64,000 bases of DNA, from contig DASYCK010000041.1 in NCBI GenBank assembly GCA_036500205.1, positions 62,001 to 126,000 on the forward strand, in the 5' to 3' direction. The stretch comes from DASYCK01 sp036500205 (GTDB lineage Bacteria > Myxococcota_A > Polyangia > Fen-1088). The position numbers and the translations under genes were made by a program. The notes under the pieces were generated by a model that saw only the letters and a list, made by a program, of their open reading frames with translations, searched no databases and had not been told where the DNA came from. Shown here one piece after another: positions 53,778-63,241 of the stretch (positions within the stretch are counted from its first letter, which is position 1; every line of letters starts with the position of its first letter).

Positions 53778-56700
53778 GTGTTTTCAAACGCGCGGCAAAT
53801 CGTGGGGAATTTCGGGCGGGCAGCGGGTCGGTTGGCGGGGTGGTCGGCGATCTTCGGCGCCCTGTTGAGCCTCGGGGTCTTCGCCTGCAACGGCGGCGGC
53901 GGGCAGGGCGGCGTCGTCATCGTGGTGGACGGCCAGGGACTGACGCAAGCGCAGCTCGACAGCGTCGCCTATGTCTGGATCTTCATCGACGGCGATGGCG
54001 CCCGGGTCACCCAGGGCTTCCCCATGACGGGCTTGAAGGGGGGCATGTACAAGTCCACCTATCACCCCGTGAAACACTCCGGGGTGCTGACGATCACCGG
54101 CGAGCTGGATGACAGATCGATGGTGCCGATCGCGACGAGCTCGACGACCGTCGACGTCAAGATGGGGAATCAGGTGATGGCGACGATCATGTTGACCGGA
54201 ACGATCCCGATCGGGACCGACGGGGGCATGGACGCGGCGACGGCGTGCGCGGCAGCGCTCTGCGACGCGCTGGTCCCGGACGGCTGTTGCCCGGTAGGCT
54301 GCACCACCGCCACCGATCTCGACTGCGCCGTCTGTGGCGACGGCGCCATCGAGCCGGGCGAGACGTGCGATCCGCTGGCGACCTGTCCGACGGCCTGCCC
54401 GCAGAACGGCTGCCAGCTGCTCAGCCTGACGAAGGCGGGGACCTGTCAGGCCGCCTGCGCGCCGGCCGGCGTGCAGAGCCTGTGCGTGAACGGCGATGGG
54501 TGCTGTCCGACCGGCTGCACCAGCGGTACCGATACCGACTGCGCCCCCATCTGCGGCAACAAGGTGCTCGACGGCGCCGAGACGTGCGACGGCGATTGCC
54601 CCGTGGCCTGCCCCGCGCTGGGGTGCCAGCTGCGGACGCTGACCGGCAGCGCGGCCACGTGCGACGCCCGGTGCGTGAACGGCGCCCTGCAGACCGTCTG
54701 CGTGACGGGGGACGGCTGCTGCCCCAGCGGATGCACGACGGCGACGGACGCCGACTGCGCGGTCGCCTGCGGAAACGGGATGCTCGACGCGGGAGAGACG
54801 TGCGACGGCAACTGCGCCACGACTTGCCCCGCCATGGGATGCCAGCTGCGGACGCTGACCGGCAGCGCGGCCACGTGCAACGCCCAGTGCGTGAACGGCG
54901 CCATGCAGACCGCCTGCGTGAACAAGGACGGCTGCTGTCCGACCGGTTGCAACACCAGCAACGACAGCGATTGCGTCGCCGGCTGCGGCAACGGCGTCAT
55001 CGAGGCGGGCGAGACCTGCGAGGTCGCGCCGGCGAGCCCGCTGTGCAGCGCCATCACCTGCGACGACAAGAACGCCTGCACCACGGACACCCGGCTGGGC
55101 CTGGACGCCACCTGCACGGTGGCGTGCGCGCACAGCACCATCTCGGCGTGCGGCGGGGCGACGGCACCCAAGGACGGCTGCTGCGCCCCCGGCTGCGACG
55201 CCACGAATGACGCCGACTGCGCCGTCGTGTGCGGCAACGGCGTCGTCGAGGCGCCCACCGAGGCGTGCGACACGAAGCTGGAGGGGAGCTGTCCGACGAC
55301 CTGTCCGCAGGCGGCCTGCGTGCTGCCCGATCTCGTCAACGCCGGGACGTGCAAGGCGGCCTGCGTCGATCAGGGGCGGCGGCAGACGGCGTGCGTGCTG
55401 GCGGCGAAGGACGGCTGCTGCCCGGGGGGTTGCAACGCCACGAATGACGCCGACTGTCCGGTCGTGTGCGGCAACGGTGTCATCGAGACGGGTGAGACTT
55501 GCGAGACGATGGCGCCCGCGACGAAGCTGTGCGCGGCGCTGTCGTGCGACGACGGGGACGCCTGCACCACGGACGTGAAGACGGGCGCCAACGCCACCTG
55601 CAACGTGGCGTGCGGGCACACGGCGGTCACGGCCTGCTCGCTGACGAAGGACGGCTGCTGTCCGGCCAATTGCAACATGACGAACGACGCCGACTGCGGC
55701 GCCGTGTGCGGCAACGGCGTGCTCGAGACGGGCGAGACCTGCGAGACCAAGGCGCCCGCCACGCCACTGTGCACGGCCGTGTCATGCAACGACGGGGATG
55801 TCTGCACCACGGATGCGATGACGGGCAGCGCCACCACCTGCAACCTGAAGTGTACGAACACGAAGATCGTGGCCTGCTCCGGGGCGGGCGTGAAGGACGG
55901 CTGCTGCGCGCCCGGCTGCAACGCCACCAACGACGGCGACTGCGCGGCCGTGTGCGGGAACGGACTCATCGAGTCGGGCGAGACCTGCGACGTGGCGCCG
56001 GCCGCCACGCAGTGCCCGAACGCGAACAGCTGCGTCAGCGCCGCCTGCACGAAGGCGACCCTGTCGGGCAGCGCCGCCAACTGCACCGCGCTCTGCACCA
56101 AGACGACGATCAACACATGCATCGACGGTGACGGCTGCTGCGCCGCTGGCTGCACGAGCGCCAACGACAACGACTGCGTCCCCGCGAACGACACCTGCGC
56201 GGGGGCGACGGACATCTCGGCGGGCGGAGACTTCCCGTTCAGCTTGTTCAATGCGCAGCTGGATCTGGGGACGGTCAACAACACGAAGTGTGGGTTCGGT
56301 GGTCAACCGGAGGTGTTCTTCACGTTCACCTTGCCGACCAATCCGGCGGGGACCGCGCCGCCGCTTTATTACGGATACTTCGATGTTTACGATCCGGCGG
56401 GGAAGGTGGTGAACGCCGGGCTCGAGCTGTATCAGGGCTCCTGTACCAGCATCAATGCCGGGAATCCGACCGACTGTGGCCAACCGACCAGCGGCAACAC
56501 GGCCTGTGGAACCGCAGCGGGCTGGCCTCGCCTCATGCCGGTCAACAACTTGACGGGCGGCCTCCAGTACATCCTGGTGGCGCGCCAGGTGAACAGCATC
56601 GCTGGACGCTACACGCTGCGCTTCCATCGTATTCCGGCCAGCTGCGTGGCCGGGGGCGCGCTGCCCGCGACCGCAACGCCGACCACGTGCAACTCGGCCG

Positions 56701-57050
56701 ACCTGTACGGGAATACGTGCACAGCGGTACCGATGGCGGGCGCGGTGAACTACTACGTGGAGAAGTGCCCGGCTCCAGGACTGACGGTCGATACCTGTGG
56801 CGGCAGGGCCGCCGCGCTCGATACGGTCATCCAGGTCAGTCGAGGGAGCGTCGACTTCACGGGCGGCAAGTGCGTCGTGGCTTCGACGGTCATGCAGGTG
56901 TGCAACGACACCGCCGCATCCTGTGCGGCTGGTCCCAAGGACGCCACGGTCACCAACAGCGAGCGCGGGGAGCGAGGTCTGTTCACGGTTGTGGTTGGCT
57001 CCGTCGACAAGTGCTCCAACGTGACCTTGACGAGTAGCTTGGTCCCGTGA
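53778..57050 (+). CDS. Cys-rich repeat lipoprotein (DUF4215-like)
   Basis: This encodes about 1090 residues from the GTG at 53778; an ATG at 53724 would give an over-long signal and start ahead of the terminator. The signal ends LSLGVFAC. A beta domain (about 40-155) precedes eight CGNG-x-GETC type units (CGNGVIETGETCE, CGNGMLDAGETCD), interleaved with nine DGCC-x2-GC-x4-D-x-DC segments (KDGCCPTGCNTSNDSDC). The spacing suggests many disulfides and calcium-binding Asp clusters. The last 300 residues are a non-repeated beta-rich domain. It is probably surface-exposed and adhesive or matrix-like, as in other Myxococcota. Function unknown. Confidence 0.82.
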   Translation: MFSNARQIVGNFGRAAGRLAGWSAIFGALLSLGVFACNGGGGQGGVVIVVDGQGLTQAQLDSVAYVWIFIDGDGARVTQGFPMTGLKGGMYKSTYHPVKHSGVLTITGELDDRSMVPIATSSTTVDVKMGNQVMATIMLTGTIPIGTDGGMDAATACAAALCDALVPDGCCPVGCTTATDLDCAVCGDGAIEPGETCDPLATCPTACPQNGCQLLSLTKAGTCQAACAPAGVQSLCVNGDGCCPTGCTSGTDTDCAPICGNKVLDGAETCDGDCPVACPALGCQLRTLTGSAATCDARCVNGALQTVCVTGDGCCPSGCTTATDADCAVACGNGMLDAGETCDGNCATTCPAMGCQLRTLTGSAATCNAQCVNGAMQTACVNKDGCCPTGCNTSNDSDCVAGCGNGVIEAGETCEVAPASPLCSAITCDDKNACTTDTRLGLDATCTVACAHSTISACGGATAPKDGCCAPGCDATNDADCAVVCGNGVVEAPTEACDTKLEGSCPTTCPQAACVLPDLVNAGTCKAACVDQGRRQTACVLAAKDGCCPGGCNATNDADCPVVCGNGVIETGETCETMAPATKLCAALSCDDGDACTTDVKTGANATCNVACGHTAVTACSLTKDGCCPANCNMTNDADCGAVCGNGVLETGETCETKAPATPLCTAVSCNDGDVCTTDAMTGSATTCNLKCTNTKIVACSGAGVKDGCCAPGCNATNDGDCAAVCGNGLIESGETCDVAPAATQCPNANSCVSAACTKATLSGSAANCTALCTKTTINTCIDGDGCCAAGCTSANDNDCVPANDTCAGATDISAGGDFPFSLFNAQLDLGTVNNTKCGFGGQPEVFFTFTLPTNPAGTAPPLYYGYFDVYDPAGKVVNAGLELYQGSCTSINAGNPTDCGQPTSGNTACGTAAGWPRLMPVNNLTGGLQYILVARQVNSIAGRYTLRFHRIPASCVAGGALPATATPTTCNSADLYGNTCTAVPMAGAVNYYVEKCPAPGLTVDTCGGRAAALDTVIQVSRGSVDFTGGKCVVASTVMQVCNDTAASCAAGPKDATVTNSERGERGLFTVVVGSVDKCSNVTLTSSLVP

Positions 57051-57062
57051 CGTAGGATCGAC

Positions 57063-58688
57063 GTGAACATCGTGCGACGACTGGTGACCTCGAACATCAC
57101 ATGCTGGGCGGCGTCTGGCCTTCTGCTGCTCTCGCTCGGCAGTGGCTGCGACCGCCTGTTCCCCCACCACAAGCCGGGGGACGAGTCGGTCTCCATCCCG
57201 CTCGATTCTCCGACGTCGCCGCCGACGCCCACGGCGCCGGTGCGGCCGGACAAGCCGCCGCCCGCAGCCCCGGGCGCGCCAGCGCATCCCGCCGGCACGC
57301 CCGCGCCCGCCGCCACCGTCACCGCCAAGCTGGAGATCCCGGCCGAGGCGCGGGCGCTGTCGCGCGCGTTCTCGAACGTGGCGAAGGCGATGGGGCCGAG
57401 CGTGGTCCGCATCGACGTCGAGGTGGCGCACCCCGACCGCGACGACGACGACGCGCCGACCCCCGAGCGCCTGCCGCCGCAGCTGCGAAAGTTCTTCCAG
57501 TTCGGTGATCCGGGCGAGCAGGCGCCGCAGCGCGGGACCGGCTCGGGCGTGGTCCTCGACGGCGCCGGGAACATCGTCACCAACCGGCACGTCGTCTCGA
57601 AGGCGACGAAGGTCAGCGTGACCCTGTCGAACGGCGCCGAGCTGTCGGCCCACGTGGTGGGCGCCGATCAGCAGACCGACGTGGCGGTGGTGCGGCTCGA
57701 CCGTCCCCCGGCGAACTTGACGGCGGCCCGCATAGGCGACTCGGACAAGCTGGAGGTCGGCGAGTGGGTGCTGGCCGTGGGGAGCCCCCTCGGCCTCGAT
57801 CAGACCGTGACGGCCGGGATCCTGAGCGGCAAGGGGCGGGTGGGGCGCCACGTGCAGATGTCGGGCGAGCGCGTGCGCAGCTACATCCAGACCGACGCCA
57901 AGATCAACCCGGGCAACTCGGGCGGGCCGCTCGTCAACCTGGGCGCCGAGGTCATCGGCATCAACACGCTCATCAACACCGGCCCGGGCGGCGCGTACGG
58001 CTTCGCCATCCCCATCAATCAGGTGCGGCGTGTCGCGCAGGCGCTGATCAAGGAAGGACGGGTGCGCTACCCCTACCTGGGCGTGCTGCTGGGCGACCTG
58101 CGCGATCTGCCCGACGAGCAGCGCACGGCGCTGGGGCGCGCGGGGAACCCGCCGACCGAGGGGGCGTTCGTCAGCGGTCTCACCCCGTCCAGCCCCGCGG
58201 CCTCGTCCGGCCTGCGCATGGGCGACGTCATCGTCGGCCTCGACAAGCAGCGCATCGAGAGCGCGGGCGACGTCGTCGACTACGTCTCCGAGCAGGCGAT
58301 CGGCGGCAAGATCCAGGTGCAGTACGTCCGCGACGGCAAGAAGAACGCCATCTCCGTCGTGCTGGCCGAGCTGCCGAACGGCGAGCAGCCGGCCGCCATC
58401 GGCGGCGAGTCGGGCTATGGGCTGGCGCTGCAGACCGTCACGCCGCCGCTGGCCGAATCGCTGGGGCTGCGCCGCGACACCAAGGGGGCGGCGATCGTCG
58501 AGATCGCCGCGGGCAGCCCCGCCGAGAAGGCCGGCCTCTCCGCTGGCGAGGTGATCGTCGAGATCGATCGCAAGGCCACGCCCACCGCGGAGGACGCCGA
58601 ATCGGCGCTGCGCTCGGGACGCCGGGGCGGGCGGCTGCTGCGGGTCCGGGGCCCGAACGGCGCCCGCTTCGTCACGCTCGAGAAGTAG
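57063..58688 (+). CDS. HtrA/DegP-type serine protease lipoprotein with two PDZ domains
   Basis: This 541-residue protein starts at GTG 57063, 12 bases after the Cys-rich gene. The signal ends LGSGC, a good lipobox, followed by a Pro/Ala linker. The S1C protease domain has the triad H176 (NRHVVSKA), D206 (QQTDVAVVRLD) and S286 (GNSGGPLVN). PDZ1 (about 345-440) and PDZ2 (about 450-540) follow. HtrA proteases degrade or refold damaged envelope proteins. Cotranscription with a highly disulfide-bonded lipoprotein suggests quality control of it. Confidence 0.93.
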   Translation: MNIVRRLVTSNITCWAASGLLLLSLGSGCDRLFPHHKPGDESVSIPLDSPTSPPTPTAPVRPDKPPPAAPGAPAHPAGTPAPAATVTAKLEIPAEARALSRAFSNVAKAMGPSVVRIDVEVAHPDRDDDDAPTPERLPPQLRKFFQFGDPGEQAPQRGTGSGVVLDGAGNIVTNRHVVSKATKVSVTLSNGAELSAHVVGADQQTDVAVVRLDRPPANLTAARIGDSDKLEVGEWVLAVGSPLGLDQTVTAGILSGKGRVGRHVQMSGERVRSYIQTDAKINPGNSGGPLVNLGAEVIGINTLINTGPGGAYGFAIPINQVRRVAQALIKEGRVRYPYLGVLLGDLRDLPDEQRTALGRAGNPPTEGAFVSGLTPSSPAASSGLRMGDVIVGLDKQRIESAGDVVDYVSEQAIGGKIQVQYVRDGKKNAISVVLAELPNGEQPAAIGGESGYGLALQTVTPPLAESLGLRRDTKGAAIVEIAAGSPAEKAGLSAGEVIVEIDRKATPTAEDAESALRSGRRGGRLLRVRGPNGARFVTLEK

Positions 58689-58806
58689 CCGCCGCACCCG
58701 ACGCAGGTCGGATCAGGATGTCGTGCTTTTCCGAGACGGGGCGTCGCGACCCTCGAATTTCCGAGGCGTCGTCGCGCGGGCGGGGCCAATCCGTGACCCT
58801 TCGCCG

Positions 58807-58837
58807 TTGACCGTTTGGGCACGTTCGTTGCTATCCT
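58807..58837 (+). promoter_or_regulatory. Putative sigma-70-type promoter of the NHL-repeat pair
   Basis: TTGACC (58807-58812) and TATCCT (58832-58837) are 19 bases apart, 12 bases before the ATG at 58850. The spacing is slightly long, but both boxes are close to consensus. Confidence 0.4.
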
Positions 58838-58849
58838 GGCCCGCAGAAA

Positions 58850-60079
58850 ATGTGGCTTTCGATGCGATCGGTGCGGAAGGGGCTGGCGGGGCTGGCGCTG
58901 GCGGGTGCCGTTCCGTTCGCGATCGGTTGCGGAGGCTCGACGCCCGGGGGAACGGCTCCGGCGCCCTGCGCGGGGCCGGGAACGATCTGCAGCTGGGCAG
59001 GAACGGGCGAGCCCGCCTTCATCGGCGACGGCAAGCCGCCGCTCGAGACGGCGTTGTACTGGCCGATGGACGTCGAGTTCTCGCCGACCGACGGGCTCCC
59101 CTACATCCTCGACTGGCAGAACCATCGGGTCCGCCGGGTCGACGCGACCGGCAAGGTGACGACCGTCCTCGGGACCGACGAGCCGGGCGACGGTCCCGTC
59201 TACAACATGGGCGACGAGACGACGCCTCCCGGCGTGCTCGGCACGAGGGTCAGCCTCAACCACCCCACGGACATTCAGTTCACACCGGACGGGACGCTGA
59301 TCCTGGCCGCCTGGCACAACCACAAGATTCGCCAGCTCGACGTGGTGGCGGACATGGTGCAAGTCGACTGCGGCAGGGGCCCCGGCTACGCCGGCGACGG
59401 TGGTCCCGAGTCGGCGGCGCTGCTCAGCATGCCCAAGGCGCTCGCCCTCGCCCCCTCGGGCGATCTTTACATCGCCGACACACGCAACTTCCGGGTCCGT
59501 AAAGTCGCCGCCGACAGCGGCATCATCACCACCGTGGTGGGGACCGGAATGCGCGGCGGACAGGGGGACGGCGGCGATCCGCTGGCGGCGGGGCTGTCGT
59601 TCCAGCAGGGCCTCGACCAGGGGATCGACGACGACGACAACCCCGAGCCGGGGGGAGCGCTGGCGCTCGACACGACGGGGCGGCTCTACATCGCCGACAC
59701 CGAGAACCAGCGCATCCGCCGGGTCGACTTCGCGCTGGGGCTCATCGAGACGGTCGTCGGAACGGGCACCGCTGGGTTCTCGGGGGATGGCGGGCTGGCC
59801 ACCGCCGCGATGCTGAACCATCCCCGCGACATCGAATTCGGCCCCGGGGGCCGCCTGTTCATCGCCGACACCGAGAATCACCGGGTGCGGGTCGTCGATC
59901 CCGCCACCGGCATCATCACCACCGTCGCGGGCGACGGAAATGCCGCGTATGCCGGGGACGGCGGCATGGCGCTGGCGGCGTCGCTGTGGAGGCCGTTCGG
60001 AATCGCGTTCGACGCTCCGGGGGACCTGTACATCTCGGACACCTTCAACAACCGCATCCGCCGGGTGGTGCAGCCATGA
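58850..60079 (+). CDS. NHL-repeat beta-propeller lipoprotein 1
   Basis: This 409-residue lipoprotein has the lipobox AIGC then GGSTPGG; ATG at 58862 is an alternative start. About six NHL repeats are visible, each with a blade such as DLYIADTRNFRVRKV or LFIADTENHRVRVVD, ending TFNNRIRRVVQP. NHL propellers bind proteins, peptides or RNA; extracellular ones are also seen in peptide-amidating enzymes. It is a paralog of the gene that overlaps its stop. Its position after HtrA suggests an envelope role. Confidence 0.88.
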   Translation: MWLSMRSVRKGLAGLALAGAVPFAIGCGGSTPGGTAPAPCAGPGTICSWAGTGEPAFIGDGKPPLETALYWPMDVEFSPTDGLPYILDWQNHRVRRVDATGKVTTVLGTDEPGDGPVYNMGDETTPPGVLGTRVSLNHPTDIQFTPDGTLILAAWHNHKIRQLDVVADMVQVDCGRGPGYAGDGGPESAALLSMPKALALAPSGDLYIADTRNFRVRKVAADSGIITTVVGTGMRGGQGDGGDPLAAGLSFQQGLDQGIDDDDNPEPGGALALDTTGRLYIADTENQRIRRVDFALGLIETVVGTGTAGFSGDGGLATAAMLNHPRDIEFGPGGRLFIADTENHRVRVVDPATGIITTVAGDGNAAYAGDGGMALAASLWRPFGIAFDAPGDLYISDTFNNRIRRVVQP

Positions 60080-61257
60080 GGACAGTCCTTCGTTTCACGG
60101 CCGGTCTGCTGCTGACCTGCGCGCCCGTCGCCATCGGTTGCGGCGGCGGTACGCCCGGCGCGACGACGCCCGCTTGCGCCGTCGCCTCGGGAAACATCTG
60201 CACGGTCGCCGGGACGGGAATCGCCGGCGATGGCGAGGATCTGCAGCCGCCGCTGGCGACGCGGCTCTACCTGCCCCAGGACATGACGGTCGGCCCCGAC
60301 GGCCGACTGTACGTCGTCGACTGGAACAACCACCGCATCCGCGTCATCCGGGCCGACGGCAACATGGAGATCGTCGCCGGCATCGGCGAGCTGGGGCCAA
60401 ACGTCGACGACCCGACGTCGGGCCGCCTGAATCACCCCACCAACGTGACGTTCGATCAAAACGGCCTGATGGTGATCGCGGCCTGGCACAACAGCCGCGT
60501 GAAGACCGTCGATCTGACCCTGCCCCCCGACTCCGACATCGTCGACATCTGCGGGAACGGCAAGCGCGGCTTCTCCGGGAACGGTGGCCCGGCCTCGGTG
60601 GCCACGCTGGATCTTCCCGTGGCGGTGGTCTTCGACGCCAACCAGGACCTGCTGATCGCCGACCAGGCGAACCAGATGATCCGGAAGGTCGACCACGTCA
60701 CCGGGATCATCGACACCATCGCCGGCACCGGGCACTGCGCCGACTCCGTCAACCCGGCGCCCTGCGTGCTGAACGACGAGGGCCCGGCGCTGCAGGCGGG
60801 GTTTCATTTTCCGATCGGGCAAGCGGCGACGCCGGGCGGGCGCATCGCGCTCGATGCCCTGGGCAACATTTACGTGGCCGATACCGAGGATTTTCGCGTT
60901 CGCCAGATCGATACGAACGGCATCGTGCACACGTACGCGGGCACGGGCGACGATGGCTTCGCCGGTGACGGCGGGCCGGCGACGGCGGCGCAGCTGAGCC
61001 GCCTGTCCGACGTGGCGGTCGAGGTGGACGGCACCGTGCTGGTCGCCGACACCGAGAACAACTGCGTTCGCGCCATCTCCCCGTACGGGATCATCAGCAC
61101 GTTCGCGGGGCTGTGCGGGCAGAACGGTTTCACGGGCGACGGCGGACCGGCGACGGCCGCGCTGCTCGACCGCCCCTACGGCATCGAGGTCGCCCCCTCG
61201 GGCGACGTGTACATCGCCGACACGCACAACCAGCGCGTGCGGATCGTCTATCGATAG
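60076..61257 (+). CDS. NHL-repeat beta-propeller lipoprotein 2
   Basis: This encodes 393 residues from the ATG at 60076, overlapping the previous stop (ATGA). The signal ends VAIGC then GGGTPGAT, like that of its neighbour. NHL blades include RLYVVDWNNHRIRVI, NIYVADTEDFRVRQID and DVYIADTHNQRVRIV. Shared phrases such as AAWHN and LNHPT show that the two genes arose by tandem duplication. Translational coupling suggests equal amounts and possibly a complex. Confidence 0.88.
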   Translation: MRTVLRFTAGLLLTCAPVAIGCGGGTPGATTPACAVASGNICTVAGTGIAGDGEDLQPPLATRLYLPQDMTVGPDGRLYVVDWNNHRIRVIRADGNMEIVAGIGELGPNVDDPTSGRLNHPTNVTFDQNGLMVIAAWHNSRVKTVDLTLPPDSDIVDICGNGKRGFSGNGGPASVATLDLPVAVVFDANQDLLIADQANQMIRKVDHVTGIIDTIAGTGHCADSVNPAPCVLNDEGPALQAGFHFPIGQAATPGGRIALDALGNIYVADTEDFRVRQIDTNGIVHTYAGTGDDGFAGDGGPATAAQLSRLSDVAVEVDGTVLVADTENNCVRAISPYGIISTFAGLCGQNGFTGDGGPATAALLDRPYGIEVAPSGDVYIADTHNQRVRIVYR

Positions 61258-61284
61258 TGGGCCGCCCCAACCAGGAGAGACAAT

Positions 61285-63159
61285 ATGCGTAGCGAACCAG
61301 GCCGGATGGAAAACAGGGTGGGGCGGGTGGCGCGGTGGACGGCGTTCGCCGGGGTGTCGTTGGTCTGCGCGCTGGTCACGCCGCGGTCGGCGCGGGCCTG
61401 CGGGGGGCTGTTCTGCGACGGTCCGCCGGCGAACCCGTTCGCGCCGCTGCCGGTGGCGCAGAACGGCGAGAACGTCGTGTTCAGCATCGACAAGGATCCG
61501 GCGGGCGGCGCCACCAAGATGACCGCGCAGATCCAGATCCTGTACACCGGGGACGCCGCCCAGTTCTCGTGGGTGGTCCCGGTCGACGCGATGCCGACCC
61601 TGGGCGTGGGGACCGATCAGCTGTTCACGTCGCTGCTGTCGGCGACACAGCCGCAATTCCAGGCGTTGTCGGACGTCGATGGGACCTGCCTGCCCGACAA
61701 CTACGGCGGCAAAGGCATCTTCGATGCGGGGATCATCTCGACCCCCACCAACAGCAGCGGCGGCGCCGGGGGCGCCACTGGCGGCGGTCCCACGGGCAGC
61801 GTGAACGTGACGTTTCAGGGCGGCGTCGGCCCCTACGACGCGGCCGTCATCCAGTCGACCGATCCGACGGCGCTGAAGACCTGGCTGACGACGAACGGCT
61901 ACGTGGTCGACGATTCGGCCTCCGCCATCATCGATCAGTACGTGAAGGAGAATAAGTTCTTCGTGGCGTTGAAGCTGATGAACGGCATGGGGACCTCCTC
62001 GATTCAGCCGATCGTCCTCACGTTCTACGCTACCGAGCCCTGCATCCCCCTGCGGCTGACGGCGATCGCGGCGAACCCCGACATGCCGGTGCGGGTCTGG
62101 GTGCTGGCGGATGGCCGGGTCGTCCCCAAGACCTTCCTCGAGGTCCAGATCGACGAGGCGCGCATCGACTGGCTCAACGGCGGCTCGAACTATTCATCGA
62201 TCAGCAACAGCCTGCTCAGCCAGGCCGCCGACGAGGCAGGTGGAAACGCGTTCATCACGGAGTACGCCGGGCCGGCCTCGATCGCGGCCCAGTTGCTGTG
62301 GTCGCCGACCCGCTTCGACCTGACCGCCCTGCAGGCGGCGCAGACGCCGCCCGCCTACGTTCAGGCCCTGATCAATCTGGGCCTGGCCAGCAATTCTCAG
62401 GTGCTGCCGCTGCTCGACATGTACATCCCCATGCCCGCCGACCTCAAGGCCATGGGGATCACGGACGCGCAGTTCTATGCGAACATCTCCTCGTACTACT
62501 CGCAGTACGCCTTCCCGGCCTTCGATCTGGCCACGCTGACGACGAAGATCTCGGCCAACATCATCGAGCCGCTGCACGCCGCCCAGACGATGATCGATTC
62601 GCACGCCTACATGACGCGCATGAACACCTTCATCTCGCCGCCGGAGATGACGAAGGACGCCTTCTTCTTCGCCTCGACCGGGCTGGGTGACGTTCCGCTC
62701 GTGCACACGGCCACGTTCCGCACCATGTGCGGCCAGATGAAGTTCATGGGGTGCAACGCCCCGGTGCGGCTCGAGCTCGCCGACGGGCGCAAGGCCTGGG
62801 TGCGCGCCGGCTCCACGGCGACGACGTGCGACTACCGCTCGTACGATCTGAGCGGTCTGCAGGGGCTGCCCGCCTCGGCGATGGCATTCCAGCGCGACGG
62901 GCTGGGGGAAGGCATGGAGGTGGTCGACAACAGCGCGGCCATCGACAAGGGGCTGGCCGCCAACAACAACGCGTACCCGGCCGAACAGAACATGTTCCCC
63001 ACGCCCACCGGCGCGCCCGGCGCGACCAGTGCAAGCAGCGGGGGCGGCTGTTCCTGCGAGATGGGGGGGCGAGGCGCCGGCGGTCTCGGCCTGGGCATCC
63101 TGGCCCTGGGGGTGGCGGCGGGGAGCTTCGCGGTTCGTCGCCGCCGGTCCCGCCGCTGA
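61285..63159 (+). CDS. DUF2330 protein with MYXO-CTERM-like tail
   Basis: This 624-residue protein has AGGAGAG seven bases before its ATG. A signal peptide ends SARAC, and ACGGLFCDGP follows as in DUF2330 proteins. The body is beta-rich (MTAQIQILYTGDAAQFSWVV). The last 45 residues have SSGGGCSC, a helix (GLGLGILALGVAAGSFAV) and RRRRSRR, the layout of MYXO-CTERM sorting tails: Cys, membrane helix, basic end. Such proteins are processed by a rhombosortase-like or related protease and shown on the surface. It is 27 bases behind the NHL pair. Function unknown. Confidence 0.87.
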   Translation: MRSEPGRMENRVGRVARWTAFAGVSLVCALVTPRSARACGGLFCDGPPANPFAPLPVAQNGENVVFSIDKDPAGGATKMTAQIQILYTGDAAQFSWVVPVDAMPTLGVGTDQLFTSLLSATQPQFQALSDVDGTCLPDNYGGKGIFDAGIISTPTNSSGGAGGATGGGPTGSVNVTFQGGVGPYDAAVIQSTDPTALKTWLTTNGYVVDDSASAIIDQYVKENKFFVALKLMNGMGTSSIQPIVLTFYATEPCIPLRLTAIAANPDMPVRVWVLADGRVVPKTFLEVQIDEARIDWLNGGSNYSSISNSLLSQAADEAGGNAFITEYAGPASIAAQLLWSPTRFDLTALQAAQTPPAYVQALINLGLASNSQVLPLLDMYIPMPADLKAMGITDAQFYANISSYYSQYAFPAFDLATLTTKISANIIEPLHAAQTMIDSHAYMTRMNTFISPPEMTKDAFFFASTGLGDVPLVHTATFRTMCGQMKFMGCNAPVRLELADGRKAWVRAGSTATTCDYRSYDLSGLQGLPASAMAFQRDGLGEGMEVVDNSAAIDKGLAANNNAYPAEQNMFPTPTGAPGATSASSGGGCSCEMGGRGAGGLGLGILALGVAAGSFAVRRRRSRR

Positions 63160-63226
63160 GCGCGCGGCCGTTCCGGTCGTCACACGAACGTTGGTGCATC
63201 GGGCTGGTTTCCGGCGCGGGATCCGC

Positions 63227-63232
63227 TAGGTT
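63227..63232 (+). promoter_or_regulatory. Putative -10 hexamer (TAGGTT) for the YaeQ-like gene
   Basis: TAGGTT is nine bases before the GTG at 63242, with no Shine-Dalgarno sequence between. Confidence 0.3.
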
Positions 63233-63241
63233 TCCCGCGCC

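Noticed and set aside
53906..56200. Regular repeats resembling a CRISPR array or tandem DNA repeat
   Set aside because: The periodicity is at protein level (Cys-rich units) within one coding frame, and DNA copies differ in sequence and length.
55782..58697. A 971-codon open frame on the minus strand
   Set aside because: It is antisense to the Cys-rich lipoprotein and HtrA genes, with no recognised domain.
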